Shown: positions 26,323-35,478 of the stretch, piece by piece
Layout: every line of letters starts with the position of its first letter
Numbering within the stretch: the first letter of the stretch is position 1
NCBI GenBank assembly: GCA_016794345.1
Contig: JAEUKE010000207.1
Span: 157,932-221,931 of the forward strand
From: Myxococcales bacterium
GTDB lineage: Bacteria; Myxococcota_A; Polyangia; Polyangiales; Polyangiaceae
Direction: 5' to 3'
DNA length: 64,000 bases
Position numbers and translations under genes: made by a program
Notes under the pieces: generated by a model
Database searches by the model: none
What the model was told of the DNA's origin: nothing
The model's input: the letters and a program-made list of their open reading frames with translations, nothing else

Positions 26323-27334
26323 TCGGCTCGACGCTCGGACGGCGGTCCGCCTCCTCTCTCTGAGCCTGCTCCTCGCGGCCTGCGGCGACTCCAAGGCGAC
26401 GGCCTCGGCTTCGGCCTCCACGTCGGCGGCGCCGCCGCCGCGCTGCAGCGACTCGCTTCCTCAGGAGCAGCGCGTCGAGCGCTGCAAGCAGGGAGAGGCG
26501 CTCTGCTGCACCGCGATGATGAGCGGAGTCCCGAAGACCGCGCCCGACTACTTCGACAAGCTCGCGCTCGCCTGCAAGGGCGGGGACGAGTCGTCCTGCC
26601 AGGTCGTGCGCGACTCGGATCGCGACGCCGCCTACAAGCTCGACGCGCTCGCGCAGGCGTGCACGATGATCGGCCGCTGGCCGTGCCGGACGGCGGCCAT
26701 GCTCGCGGTGCTCGTCGCGCCGGAGCGCGCCCCGAAGGTCATCGACAACTACTGCCGGCAGACGGACGACAAGACGTTCCGCATCGCGGCCGAGTCGATC
26801 GACTGCAACAAGATCGACAAGGCCGCCCTCGCGCCGCTCGAGGCTGACGCGGCCGCATGCCGCGAGGGCGATCTCGCCGGGTGCAAGGCGCTCGCCGGGG
26901 TCGACGGCGGCGCCCGCGAGCTCTTCTACGACGTGGCCTGGATCGCGCGCGGCGTGCCGCGCGCCGAGGCCGAAAAGGACCGGGCGGAGAAGTCCCACGA
27001 TCCGCCGAGCGAGCCCAAGGGTCGTATCCGCGTCGCGACGAAGTCGGGGTCGGACGAGGACCAGAAGGCCGTTCGGAAGGCCGTCGAGGCGGAGGACGAG
27101 GCGCTCCGCCGCTGCGTGGGGGTCGCGCTCGACTCCGACGAGAAGCTCGCGGGCACGCTCGAGCTCGAGCTGCTCCTCGACAAGACGGGCCGCGTCGCCA
27201 CGACGAAGGTCGTGAAGGACCTCGAGAGCCTCTCGTTCTCGAGGTGCTTGCGCCTCGCCATCCAGGATCGCAGAGTCGTGGAGCCAGGCGGTGGCGCTCG
27301 CACCGTCGGCGTCGCCCTCGCGCCGAGCCGCTGA
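26300..27334 (+). CDS. Lipoprotein with AgmX/PglI-type (TonB-like) C-terminal domain
   Basis: 344 residues; ATG 26300 lies 23 bp inside the end of the clpB-like gene, which suggests translational coupling. Signal peptide with lipobox 'LLAAC' (C28), an Ala/Ser linker, then a Cys-rich helical region (about 48-200, roughly a dozen Cys). The C-terminal region (about 255-344) has 'LRRCVGVALDSDEKL' and 'LLLDKTGRVATTKVV', as in the AgmX/PglI C-terminal domain of myxobacterial motility and transport proteins. Role unknown; envelope location is likely. Confidence 0.72.
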   Translation: MTISSSLDRLDARTAVRLLSLSLLLAACGDSKATASASASTSAAPPPRCSDSLPQEQRVERCKQGEALCCTAMMSGVPKTAPDYFDKLALACKGGDESSCQVVRDSDRDAAYKLDALAQACTMIGRWPCRTAAMLAVLVAPERAPKVIDNYCRQTDDKTFRIAAESIDCNKIDKAALAPLEADAAACREGDLAGCKALAGVDGGARELFYDVAWIARGVPRAEAEKDRAEKSHDPPSEPKGRIRVATKSGSDEDQKAVRKAVEAEDEALRRCVGVALDSDEKLAGTLELELLLDKTGRVATTKVVKDLESLSFSRCLRLAIQDRRVVEPGGGARTVGVALAPSR

Positions 27335-27399
27335 CGGCGCCGGAATCACGACGCGAGCCTGTCCGCATGCACAGGTCAAGACCGCTTGTCTACGAGGGC

Positions 27400-27428
27400 T
27401 TGATCGGAGCGGCGGCGGCGGCTATACA
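27400..27428 (+). promoter_or_regulatory. Sigma70-type promoter of rplU-rpmA
   Basis: TTGATC (27400-27405) and TATACA (27423-27428) are separated by 17 bp, 30 bp before the rplU ATG. This is the best-looking housekeeping promoter in the window. Confidence 0.65.
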
Positions 27429-27457
27429 TGCCGCCCCTTTTGGAAGGACCCTGATCC

Positions 27458-27772
27458 ATGTACGCGGTGTTCAAGACGGGCGGCAAGCAATACAAGGCCG
27501 CTGTCGGGCAGAAGCTCCTGGTGGAGAAGCTCCCGGCTGGCGAAGGCGACGAGGTCACGTTCGGCGAGGTTCTCCTCCTCAGCGGCGAGGAAGGCAAGGC
27601 GAAGGTCGGCCAGCCTCTCGTGAGCGGCGCCAAGGTCTCGGCCAAGATCGTCAAGCAGGGCCGCGGCCCGAAGGTCGTGGTCTTCAAGTTCCGCCGCCGG
27701 AAGAACTACCGCAAGAAGAACGGTCACCGGCAGCCCTTCACCGAGCTGCTCATCACGGGCATCTCCGCCTGA
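27458..27772 (+). CDS. rplU: 50S ribosomal protein L21
   Basis: 104 residues, standard length. It begins 'MYAVFKTGGKQYKAAVGQK' and contains 'KRRKNYRKKNGHRQPFTE'-like basic sequence near the C-terminus, characteristic of bacterial L21, which binds 23S rRNA. GGAAGGA lies upstream of the ATG. It is followed after 20 bp by rpmA, the conserved rplU-rpmA order. Confidence 0.98.
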   Translation: MYAVFKTGGKQYKAAVGQKLLVEKLPAGEGDEVTFGEVLLLSGEEGKAKVGQPLVSGAKVSAKIVKQGRGPKVVVFKFRRRKNYRKKNGHRQPFTELLITGISA

Positions 27773-27792
27773 TCGGACAGAGGTAGCAAGCC

Positions 27793-28053
27793 ATGGCACA
27801 CAAAAAAGGCGGCGGCTCTTCCCGCAATGGTCGTGACTCGAACTCGCAGCGCCGCGGCGTGAAGGTGTTCGATGGCCAGACGGTCCCGGCTGGCAGCATC
27901 ATCATTCGTCAGGTCGGCGCCAGCATCCACGCCGGCAAGAACGTCGGCACGGGCCGCGACTTCACCCTGTTCGCCCTGGTGGACGGCAAGGTGAAATACG
28001 AGTGGCAGACGAACACCAAGAAGAAGGTGTCCGTCTACCCCGTCGAAGCCTGA
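27793..28053 (+). CDS. rpmA: 50S ribosomal protein L27
   Basis: 86 residues starting 'MAHKKGGGSSRNGRDSNSQR', the invariant L27 N-terminus that reaches the peptidyl-transferase centre. No Firmicutes-type cleaved extension is present. GAGG precedes the ATG. It is the second gene of the rplU operon, with a hairpin after the stop. Confidence 0.98.
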   Translation: MAHKKGGGSSRNGRDSNSQRRGVKVFDGQTVPAGSIIIRQVGASIHAGKNVGTGRDFTLFALVDGKVKYEWQTNTKKKVSVYPVEA

Positions 28054-28100
28054 GCCAACCGCGTCGGCGGCTCGATCGACTCGTCGAGCCCAGCAACTCG

Positions 28101-28126
28101 AGGCGGCGTCCCACCGGGCGCCGCCT
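28101..28126 (+). terminator. Terminator-like hairpin after rpmA
   Basis: AGGCGGCG (28101-28108) and CGCCGCCT (28119-28126) form an 8-bp perfect stem with a 10-nt loop, 48 bp after the rpmA stop, followed by TTGTC. Confidence 0.6.
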
Positions 28127-28195
28127 TGTCGCGTTCCATGTGGGCGCCCGATACCGGGAGTTGCGACGGGGCGGGCAGGACGTTAGACGGGGCCC

Positions 28196-28989
28196 ATGAC
28201 GATCGGCGGGCGGGGCAGCAGGGCGCGACCGCAGGGGAAGCGGTGGATGGTTTGCCTCGCCCTGATGGCGGGCTGCTCGGGCTCGCCGCCGGCGTGGTGA
28301 AGGCGGCGTCCGGCCGACCGCTCGACGAGTACGTGGGCGCGGAGATCCTCGATCCGCTCGGCATCACACGGCGCTCGTGGGCGCGCGACGCGACCGGGAC
28401 GCGCGCGGCGTCCTGGGGGCTCTCGATCGAGGCGGCGGATCTCGCGAAGATCGGCGCCATGCTCCTCGCACGCGGAAAATGGGGCGATCGCCGCATCCTC
28501 GCCGAGTCGTGGATCGACGACATGGCGAAGCCGGTGCGAGACGACGTCAACTGGCACGGCCTGCTCGCGTGGCTGCGTCACGACGGCCCGTACCGCGTGC
28601 AGACGCCCGAGCGCCGCAAGGTCTACGCCGACCTCGGCTTCACGGCCTCCGCAGATCTCGCCCCGCTCGACGGGCGTCGCTTCGAGACCTTCGCCGCGTA
28701 TTGGCTGGAGGCCGGAGCCCTGCTCGACGCAGCCGAGCGCGCCTCGTTCGCCTCGCTCGTCCGCGACGATCGCCTCCCGGTCGAGCTCACGAGGGCCACG
28801 TACGCGGGGTTCGACTTCAACGGCTGGCTTGGCCAGTACCTCGTCGTCCTGCCGAGCCGCGGCATCGTCGCGGTGCGCCAGCGCCCCGAGCCGCCTGGCG
28901 GCGGAGACGACGCCGACAACAAGAAAAACGGCCTGCAGGACTTCGTGCGGCTCGTCATGGCGTCGGCGAGGCCCGCCGCGACCGACTAG
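28196..28989 (+). pseudogene. Beta-lactamase-fold serine hydrolase lipoprotein, broken by internal deletion
   Basis: An ATG at 28196 opens a lipoprotein signal ('MVCLALMAGCSGSPPAW') that hits TGA at 28298-28300. In another frame, from about 28260 to the TAG at 28987, runs the second half of a PF00144-type serine hydrolase: 'LLGLAAGVVKAASGRPLDEY' and 'GAEILDPLGITRRSW' match the segment after the YxN motif. The catalytic SxxK and YxN region, normally about 200 residues, is absent. So the signal peptide and the C-terminal half have been joined out of frame. The 287-residue open frame starting at 28126 is therefore not a native protein. It should be inactive. Confidence 0.72.
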
Positions 28990-30734
28990 GGGGCGCGCTG
29001 CTCGCTAGGCGTCGCGGTCAGCGTCTTCAAGAAGGGGACGAGCCCCCATTGAGCGGTCTCGGTGAAGGGCGGCAGCCAGGGCTCGCCGCCCTCCCCTCTC
29101 CCGTAGGTCTCGGTGACGCTCGCGAGCCCGGGGTGCGATCCGTCGTGTCCGAGGAATGCGAGCTCCGCCACGCCGCGCAGGCTCGGCGTCCGGAACTGAC
29201 CAAAGGCCGTGAGGGTGGGCGCGGGCGCCGGAGCGCCGACGGGTGCGTCGGCCCACGGCCCGTCCGCGCGGAACTCGCTCGCCTGCCAGCGCTCGATCCC
29301 GCCGAGCCGACCCGCGTCCACCGAGCCGGGCGCGGCCGAGCCCGTGTCGTGGAACGCGTCGTCCGTCAGGCGCGGCCCCCAGTGGCACTGCGTGCACCCG
29401 GACCTCACGAAGAGGAGGAGACCGTACTTCTCCTCGTCGGAGAGGGCCTGGGCGTCACCGTGCACGTAGCGATCGAAGGCGGTCGGCGCGACGCGGAAGG
29501 TGCGCTCGTACGCGGCGATCGCCTTCCCGGCGTGCACGAAGACGCGAGTGATAACGATTTTGTCATTCTCCGAGAGCGCGTCATAGCCGGCATCCCCTGG
29601 CTTGCCTGCGGCCGGCCAAGCGTCGGCGCTCGGGAGCGGAGCGTCCGGGAACGCGGCCGCATAAGCGGCGGCGTGGCTGATGATCACGCGGCGGGCGACG
29701 AAGACGCGCGAGGAGTCGAACTCGGCCGGGTTCTCGAGCGGCCCGAGCGCCTGCGCCCACAGCGAGTCGGCCTTGCCGTCCCAGTCCTGCCAGCGCGCGT
29801 GGGCCGAGAGCGCGATCGAAGGCGTTCGCCGCGAGCCGACAGCCATCGCTTCGGCGAGCGGTCTGCCGTCCGTGAGGGCCTTGTCCGGGTCGTGACAGGT
29901 CGCGCACGACACGGTCCCCGAAGGCGAGAGCCCGAGATCGAAGAACAAGGCCTCACCGAGCGCTGCCGCAGCGTCGGAGTCGGCGACGGCGTTTGTCGGG
30001 TCGGGGGGTGGCGCTCCGGGGACCTGAGCCATGGCCTCCAGCATCGCCCACTCGTTCTCCTCGAAGAGACCGTCCACGAGCGTGGCCGCGCGCGGCGGAG
30101 GGGGCGGCGCTCCGTCGAGCCGGGCAAACGTCCCCTCCAGCATGGTGGCGAGCGACCGGGGATCTGGATTCGTCGCGACGGCCTCGAGGGTCATCGTGCG
30201 CTCGTCCACCACGAGCACGAGCGGCAGGGGAGCGCGCACCCCTTCGAGGACGTCGCCGAGCACGAACGTGTCGTCGACGGCGACCGGCGAGCCGAACGCG
30301 CCCACGGCCGCCTGCCACAGCGCGGGGTCGCGATCGGCCGAGGCGGGTCCGTTGTCGCGATCACGAACGACGAGATCGAGGCGATCGATCCGTCCCGGGT
30401 CGACCTGTCCCGCGATCTCGCCCAGGTGCTCCGCCGTCCAGCGGCAGGTACCGCACCAGAGGCCGCCGCTGACGAAGACGACGAGGAGCTCCGACCGTTG
30501 AACGTTTGGGGTCCAATAGTCGTGCAGGCGGGTCGTCGCTCGCTGTCCGTCTCCGTCCACCCCCTCGAACGCGAGATCGGGGAGCGTCGCCCCGAGACGG
30601 AGCGCGTACGGGCCGGCGGGGCCGGCCGGCTGCGCCTCGCCGCTCGGGTCCGCGGGCGCACGCTCGTCAGGCGAGCAGCCCGGGGCCGTCGCGGCGAGCG
30701 CGCCGAGCGCGAGGAGGAGCCTCGCTCGGCTCAC
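28986..30734 (-). CDS. Thioredoxin-like / di-heme cytochrome c peroxidase (MauG-type) fusion lipoprotein
   Basis: 582 residues from GTG 30734, overlapping the upstream stop by 4 nt. Lipobox ends at C20. Residues about 43-205 form a peroxiredoxin/TlpA-like thioredoxin domain with 'LWCGTCRW' (C94, C97). Residues about 250-582 are a MauG/CcpA-type domain with two heme c sites, 'SCATCH' (C277-H281) and 'CTQCH' (C447-H451). Such enzymes reduce peroxide or do long-range oxidative chemistry at the periplasmic face; the attached CxxC domain could pass electrons or protect thiols. It is the second gene of an operon with the propeller lipoprotein 31921-30731. Confidence 0.85.
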   Translation of the reverse strand: MSRARLLLALGALAATAPGCSPDERAPADPSGEAQPAGPAGPYALRLGATLPDLAFEGVDGDGQRATTRLHDYWTPNVQRSELLVVFVSGGLWCGTCRWTAEHLGEIAGQVDPGRIDRLDLVVRDRDNGPASADRDPALWQAAVGAFGSPVAVDDTFVLGDVLEGVRAPLPLVLVVDERTMTLEAVATNPDPRSLATMLEGTFARLDGAPPPPPRAATLVDGLFEENEWAMLEAMAQVPGAPPPDPTNAVADSDAAAALGEALFFDLGLSPSGTVSCATCHDPDKALTDGRPLAEAMAVGSRRTPSIALSAHARWQDWDGKADSLWAQALGPLENPAEFDSSRVFVARRVIISHAAAYAAAFPDAPLPSADAWPAAGKPGDAGYDALSENDKIVITRVFVHAGKAIAAYERTFRVAPTAFDRYVHGDAQALSDEEKYGLLLFVRSGCTQCHWGPRLTDDAFHDTGSAAPGSVDAGRLGGIERWQASEFRADGPWADAPVGAPAPAPTLTAFGQFRTPSLRGVAELAFLGHDGSHPGLASVTETYGRGEGGEPWLPPFTETAQWGLVPFLKTLTATPSEQRAP

Positions 30735-31921
30735 TGCCCTCCCGGGAGCTCGAGCTTCCACACCTTGGCGCCCACCGCGTAGGCGGTGGTCTCGTCGACG
30801 AACTGGAACCGATTGATCGGCCCGGTCAACGCCGGGTCGGGCTCCCACGTCATGCCGCCGTCGAACGTGCGGTACACCGGCTCGGTCGCCGACTCGGGCG
30901 ACATCCAGCCGATCTTGTCCGAGATGAATCCCGCTGCGAGCGCCGGATACGCTTCTTCGCCGGGCAGCGGAAGCTCCGCCCACGTCGCGCCACCATCCGT
31001 CGTCTTCGCGAACCGACCGGGGCCCCCGAGCGTCTCGAGGATGGCGACGTACCCCACGTCGGGCGTGGGGAAGTCGATCTTCCAGCAGAGGCTGCCGGTG
31101 ATCTCCGAGGCGAACACCTGGGTGAAGCTGTCGCCGCCGTCGGTCGTCTTGACCACGGTGCACTTCATGCCCGTCTTGCCCATGCCGACCACGAGGCCCT
31201 CGGTCGCCGAGACGAAATGGGCGTCGATCGCCATGTTGAGCCAGGTGCCGAGATCCTTCGAGACCCAGCTGGCGCCGTCGTCATCGCTCCGCAGAAGATG
31301 AGCGGGCGCGTTGGCGCGGCCCACCGCGAAGACGGTGCCGTCGACCGAGGTGATGTTGCAGATACCCTTCGCGGCCGAGCCGGTCACGTTCGTCACGGGT
31401 GTCCACGTGGTCCCGCCGTCCGAGGTCTCGTAGATCAGCGTCGGATCGTCGATCGAGGGCGACAAGCCCGCCCCGATGTTGCCGGCGAACCCGCGCATGG
31501 GGCTCGTGAAGTGCACCGATCGGAAGAAGGTGCCGTCGCCGGTGAGCACGCTCTGCCACGACGCGCCTCCGTCGGTCGTCGCGTACACGGCGCCTTTGGG
31601 GCCGCTCGCGACCCACCCGACGAGCGGATCGAGGAAGAAGATGTCGTCCTGTTTCGCGCCACCTCCGACGCTCGGAGCGCCCGGGATCACTGCCCAGTTG
31701 GTGGCTCGCACGGCCTGCTCGAGGGGATCCACCGGCGCGCCGCCGCCCGCGCCGCCGCCACCCGAGGCGGTCGAGCTGCCGCCCGCTCCTCCCGTTCCCG
31801 CGCCCGAGCTGGTCGTCGTCGTGGTCGTGCCCGCATCCGAGTCGCCACAAGCGCCGAGCGTGGGCAAGGCGAGGAGGAGGGTGCCGAAGAAAATCGCGGG
31901 ACGGTGGTGCCGGGACGTCAT
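30731..31921 (-). CDS. Beta-propeller (Ycf48/sialidase-like) lipoprotein
   Basis: 396 residues. Lipobox near C25 ('LPTLGAC'), a Thr/Ser/Gly-rich linker, then about six repeats of 'TTDGGASW'-type Asp-box motifs ('YATTDGGASWQS', 'YETSDGGTTWTP', 'RTFDGGMTWEP'), typical of Ycf48/BNR propellers. Its stop overlaps the GTG start of the thioredoxin-MauG gene (GTGA), so translation is coupled. A role in assembling or binding its redox partner is possible by analogy with Ycf48, but this is inference. Confidence 0.8.
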   Translation of the reverse strand: MTSRHHRPAIFFGTLLLALPTLGACGDSDAGTTTTTTSSGAGTGGAGGSSTASGGGGAGGGAPVDPLEQAVRATNWAVIPGAPSVGGGAKQDDIFFLDPLVGWVASGPKGAVYATTDGGASWQSVLTGDGTFFRSVHFTSPMRGFAGNIGAGLSPSIDDPTLIYETSDGGTTWTPVTNVTGSAAKGICNITSVDGTVFAVGRANAPAHLLRSDDDGASWVSKDLGTWLNMAIDAHFVSATEGLVVGMGKTGMKCTVVKTTDGGDSFTQVFASEITGSLCWKIDFPTPDVGYVAILETLGGPGRFAKTTDGGATWAELPLPGEEAYPALAAGFISDKIGWMSPESATEPVYRTFDGGMTWEPDPALTGPINRFQFVDETTAYAVGAKVWKLELPGGQ

Positions 31922-31981
31922 GAGCCGACCGTCGGCCTTCCGGACCCGGGCTGGAAGTAAAAGTCCGTTAAACTTTGGCCG

Positions 31982-34561
31982 GTGGCCACGGCGCTGATCG
32001 GACGGCATGCCGAGCTGGACGCGCTCGCGACTTCGGTTCGCGAGGGGCGCCGATTGCTCACCGTCCTGGGCCCGCCCGGCATCGGCAAGACGAGCCTCGC
32101 CCGGGCGGTGGCAGAGCGCCTCGAGCGGACCGAGCCGGGCATCGGTCTCTTCTGTGACCTGGGCGCCGCCGCGTCCGAGGAGGCGCTCGCCGGCGCGGTA
32201 TCGACCGCCCTCGAGGGCGTACAGCGCGCGGACTTCGTCTTCGGAGCGGGCAAGGCCGGCTCGGCGACCGAACGTGTCAACCAGCTCCTCGAGGAGCGCG
32301 GCCGCACGCTGCTCGTCCTCGACAGCTTCGAGCGGCTCTGTCCTTTCTCCAGCACGGTCCAGCGTTGGCTCGCGACCGCGCCCCACCTCGTCGTGATCGT
32401 GACGTCCCGCGAGAGGCTGGGCGTCCCGGAGGAGCTCGTGATCGAGCTCACGTCTCTCCCCTACCCGCCGCTCGGCGCCTCCCTCGAGGAGATCGCCGGC
32501 TCGCCCGCGGTGCAATTGTTCCGCAGCCGCGCCGCGGACGCAGGCGCGTCGGGGCTCGACGATCTCGAGGCGACCGCGGACGTGGTCCGGCGGCTGGAGG
32601 GGATCCCCCTGGCCATCGAGCTCGCCGCGTCGCGAGCGCGGGTCATGTCCCCGCGCGAGCTGGCCCAGCGACTCGAGCGCGGCCACGATCTGCTCGCTGC
32701 GGGCTCCGGCCACCCGGGCCGCCACCGCACGCTGTTCGCGGCCATCGCGTGGTCCTGGGAGCTGCTCCACCCCGACGAACGGCTCGCGCTCGCGGTCTGC
32801 TCGACCTTCGAGAAGAGCTTCGCGGTCGGACGAGCCGAGGAGCTCGTGGAGCGAGCGCTCTCGCGGCGCGGTGGCTCGGCGCGAGCCGCGCTCGACTTCG
32901 TCGCCGCGCTCCGCGACAAGTCGCTCATCCGGCTGAACGACGCCGGGCGGCTCACCCTCTACGAGAGCATTCGAGAGTTCGCGCGCCGCCGCCTGGAGGA
33001 GATGGAGAGCGAGACCTCGCTCTCCATCAGGGAGGATCACCTCCGCGCGTTCGGCGCGCTCGCGGAGCGCTTCCTCACCGAACGGCTCTTTCTCTCCGGC
33101 GAGCCCAGGCAAGAGGTCGTCGCGGAGGCCCGGCTCGAGGCCGAGAACATCTGCGCGGCCCACCGCTTCGCTCGTGGCACGCCGGCCGCCCGCGACCAGC
33201 GGCTGACCGTCGCGCTCGCCGCCGCGATCGCGTTTCTGCACGCCGCGCCGGCCGACGAGACCGACGCGGAGCTCGTCCGGCTGCTCGAGCGAGCCGACCG
33301 CGCTCCCGCCGACCGCGCGGTGCTCCTCCTCGCCCGCCAGAGCTCGATGGGCGCGCTCGGTCGTCACGAGGAGGCGATCGCGGTCGCTCGAGCCGTGCTC
33401 GCCCTCGAGGACGTCGACGTCGGGCTCCGCGCCTTCGCGCTGGTGTACGCAGGAACCCAGCTCCGGGCAGACGGCGACGCGCGCGGCTCGCTGGCGCTCC
33501 ACGAGGAGGCGAACGCCCTGCTCTCGGGGCGGCCCTTCACGCGGCTCTACGCGATGAACCTCTCGTGTATGGGGCGCCTCGCGTGTGACCTCAGGCTGCT
33601 CGACCGCGCGCGTGAGCTCAACGAACGCGCCTCGAAGCTCTGCGACGATCGCGGTGACCGCTTCCTGGCCGCCCTCGGCATCGCCAACCTGGCCCAGCTC
33701 GAGCAGGAGGCGCGGAGCTTCCGCCGAGCCGAGCAGCTCTTCACCGACGCCATCGGTCGGTTCAGCGCCGCGCACGAGCCGCAGTACCAGGGGATCTACG
33801 AGACCCGGCTCGCCACTCTCTATCTCGAGTGGGACAGGCTTGATGACGCATTCGTCAGCTTTGCATCGGCCGAGCGGAGCCTGAGCCGCCTGCACACGCC
33901 GACCTCACGCGTGCTCCTCTTCGCGTGTTGGGCCGTGGCCGAGTCTGCAGCCGGCCGCCACGAGGAAGCGGCCGCGCGCCTCGGCCAGGCGCGCCGAGCC
34001 GCGCAGCGAGGCGCACAAGGGGTCACGGGCCTCGCGCTCGACCTCCTCGGCGGAGCCGTCGAGCTCCTCGGGCCGAGCCCCGACCCGAGCGCCGTGGCCT
34101 ACTGGGAGAGACGCGCCGCGGAGCTCGGCCGATCCGGTGGCGACGATCCTCCTTCACACGGGCAGAACCTCGACGCTCGCTTCGCGATGCGCATGCTCGA
34201 GCGCGCCTTGGGCCGGCACAAGCAGGCGCGCGGCGCGCCCGTCCTTCGCCTCGGCCCCGACGCGCTCTGGTTCGCCGTCGACGACTCCGCCCCCGTCGAT
34301 CTCGCACGCCGGGGTCCGATGCGGCGCATGCTCGCGGCCCTGGTCGACGCCCGGCAGAGCCGCCCGGGCCGCACGCTCGATCGCGACGCGCTCTTCGGCG
34401 CCGGCTGGCCCGACGAGCGGGTCCAGATCGAGGCCGCCGCGACGCGCGTCCGCGTCGCGGTCGCCACGCTGCGCAAGCTCGGCCTCCGCGAGCTCTTGGT
34501 GACGCGCGACGACGGATACCTGATCGATCCGGAGGTCGAGGTGCACGGGCCGGAGACCTGA
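31982..34561 (+). CDS. STAND-class ATPase regulator with C-terminal winged helix
   Basis: 859 residues from GTG 31982, divergent from the propeller gene (60 bp apart). NTPase domain about 1-300: Walker A 'GPPGIGKTSLA' (30-40), Walker B 'LLVLDSFERL', sensor 'VIVTSRERLGV', 'GIPLAIELAASR'. A helical TPR-like region follows (about 390-720). The last 100 or so residues ('LVDARQSRPGRTLDRDALF', 'ATRVRVAVATLRKLGLRELL') look like an OmpR/PhoB-type winged helix. In AfsR/SARP relatives the DNA-binding domain is usually N-terminal, so the order is reversed. It may control the divergent redox operon; that is inference. Confidence 0.82.
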   Translation: MATALIGRHAELDALATSVREGRRLLTVLGPPGIGKTSLARAVAERLERTEPGIGLFCDLGAAASEEALAGAVSTALEGVQRADFVFGAGKAGSATERVNQLLEERGRTLLVLDSFERLCPFSSTVQRWLATAPHLVVIVTSRERLGVPEELVIELTSLPYPPLGASLEEIAGSPAVQLFRSRAADAGASGLDDLEATADVVRRLEGIPLAIELAASRARVMSPRELAQRLERGHDLLAAGSGHPGRHRTLFAAIAWSWELLHPDERLALAVCSTFEKSFAVGRAEELVERALSRRGGSARAALDFVAALRDKSLIRLNDAGRLTLYESIREFARRRLEEMESETSLSIREDHLRAFGALAERFLTERLFLSGEPRQEVVAEARLEAENICAAHRFARGTPAARDQRLTVALAAAIAFLHAAPADETDAELVRLLERADRAPADRAVLLLARQSSMGALGRHEEAIAVARAVLALEDVDVGLRAFALVYAGTQLRADGDARGSLALHEEANALLSGRPFTRLYAMNLSCMGRLACDLRLLDRARELNERASKLCDDRGDRFLAALGIANLAQLEQEARSFRRAEQLFTDAIGRFSAAHEPQYQGIYETRLATLYLEWDRLDDAFVSFASAERSLSRLHTPTSRVLLFACWAVAESAAGRHEEAAARLGQARRAAQRGAQGVTGLALDLLGGAVELLGPSPDPSAVAYWERRAAELGRSGGDDPPSHGQNLDARFAMRMLERALGRHKQARGAPVLRLGPDALWFAVDDSAPVDLARRGPMRRMLAALVDARQSRPGRTLDRDALFGAGWPDERVQIEAAATRVRVAVATLRKLGLRELLVTRDDGYLIDPEVEVHGPET

Positions 34562-34657
34562 CGACCCGACCAGGCGACCGCGCCGAGTCGAGCGCACCCG
34601 CGCCGGCCGCGCCTTCCTCTGCCAGCCCACGCTTCGGCCCGTCGGGCAGCAAATGAA

Positions 34658-34676
34658 TTTGAAAGTGATTTTCATT
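34658..34676. promoter_or_regulatory. Fur-family box upstream of the first LCM-like gene
   Basis: The sequence TTTGAAAGTGATTTTCATT is an imperfect palindrome close to the 7-1-7 Fur consensus, 34 bp before the ATG at 34710. The block TGATTTTCATTTACA is repeated exactly upstream of the paralogue at 50529. Confidence 0.6.
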
Positions 34677-34709
34677 TACATGACTAGCCCATTCGCCTAA
34701 TGTGGCCGC

Positions 34710-35435
34710 ATGTCGACGGCACTCCTCGTTCACTCTCGACGAACGGCGCAGCAGGCGACGGTGCCGTTCGAACAAGTCGTCTCCCTCATCGCCCGAGCCT
34801 CGGCGCGTGATCGCTTCTCGGAGCTCGGCTTCGCGGATCCCACTGCAGAACATCTGCTGGACGACCTCGAGGGTGCGCACGCGCAGGTGTCCGAGGCGCG
34901 CCTGCGAGCCACGATCCTCACGACCATGGCCATCGACGACGTCGTTCGCGACTTCTTCTATCGAAACCGCGGCGGCATCGCGATCGCCTTGTACCCGGGC
35001 CTCTGCAGTCGGTTCAGCCGCATCGACGACGGGGAGCTCTCCTGGGTCGATATCGATACGCCCGACATCGCCGCGCTGAAATGCGCCACCTTGCCCGCAC
35101 CGCCACGCCACGCGATCGCCGCGACTTGTGGCTGCCCCAGAGGTTGGCTGAACGCGATCGGTTCCGCCGGTATGCCCATCCTCTTCGTTCATCAAGGCGC
35201 GGCTCGCGCCGCAGACCAATTCGCTGCGCACTTCGACGGCATCATCCGCTTCGCTCCGGTGGGCTCGGAGTACGTGCTCGACTACGACGCGCGCCTTCCG
35301 CTGCGATCCTCGAGGACCGAAGCGCAGCCCGGCTGCCTGGAGATCCCGGCCTCCGACGGGAGCATCATTCGCTACCCACGAGCGAAGCTGCTCGCCGCGG
35401 AGTCACCTGCCGTCGCCCACCTCCGTCTCGTGTGA
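34710..35435 (+). CDS. LCM-superfamily (COG3315-type) methyltransferase-like protein
   Basis: 241 residues. The fold follows leucine-carboxyl-methyltransferase relatives: a helical lead-in, 'TTMAIDDVVRDFF', a motif-I region 'IALYPGLCSRFSRID', 'LSWVDIDTPDIAALK' and 'PILFVHQGAA'. The usual GAGLDTR is PGLCSR here, so the SAM site is altered; the paralogue at 50529 shares this. It is preceded by a Fur-family box, implying induction under metal shortage. Substrate unknown; possibilities include a small-molecule metallophore or a protein carboxylate. It ends 43 bp before the convergent ankyrin gene stop. Confidence 0.7.
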   Translation: MSTALLVHSRRTAQQATVPFEQVVSLIARASARDRFSELGFADPTAEHLLDDLEGAHAQVSEARLRATILTTMAIDDVVRDFFYRNRGGIAIALYPGLCSRFSRIDDGELSWVDIDTPDIAALKCATLPAPPRHAIAATCGCPRGWLNAIGSAGMPILFVHQGAARAADQFAAHFDGIIRFAPVGSEYVLDYDARLPLRSSRTEAQPGCLEIPASDGSIIRYPRAKLLAAESPAVAHLRLV

Positions 35436-35478
35436 CCGACCCAGTGCGACGGAGCACGACGGGGCGAGGGTCGCGGTG

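Noticed and set aside
28126..28989. Intact 287-residue serine hydrolase
   Set aside because: It lacks SxxK and YxN and its first 45 codons read out of frame through a lipoprotein signal; treated as a deletion pseudogene.
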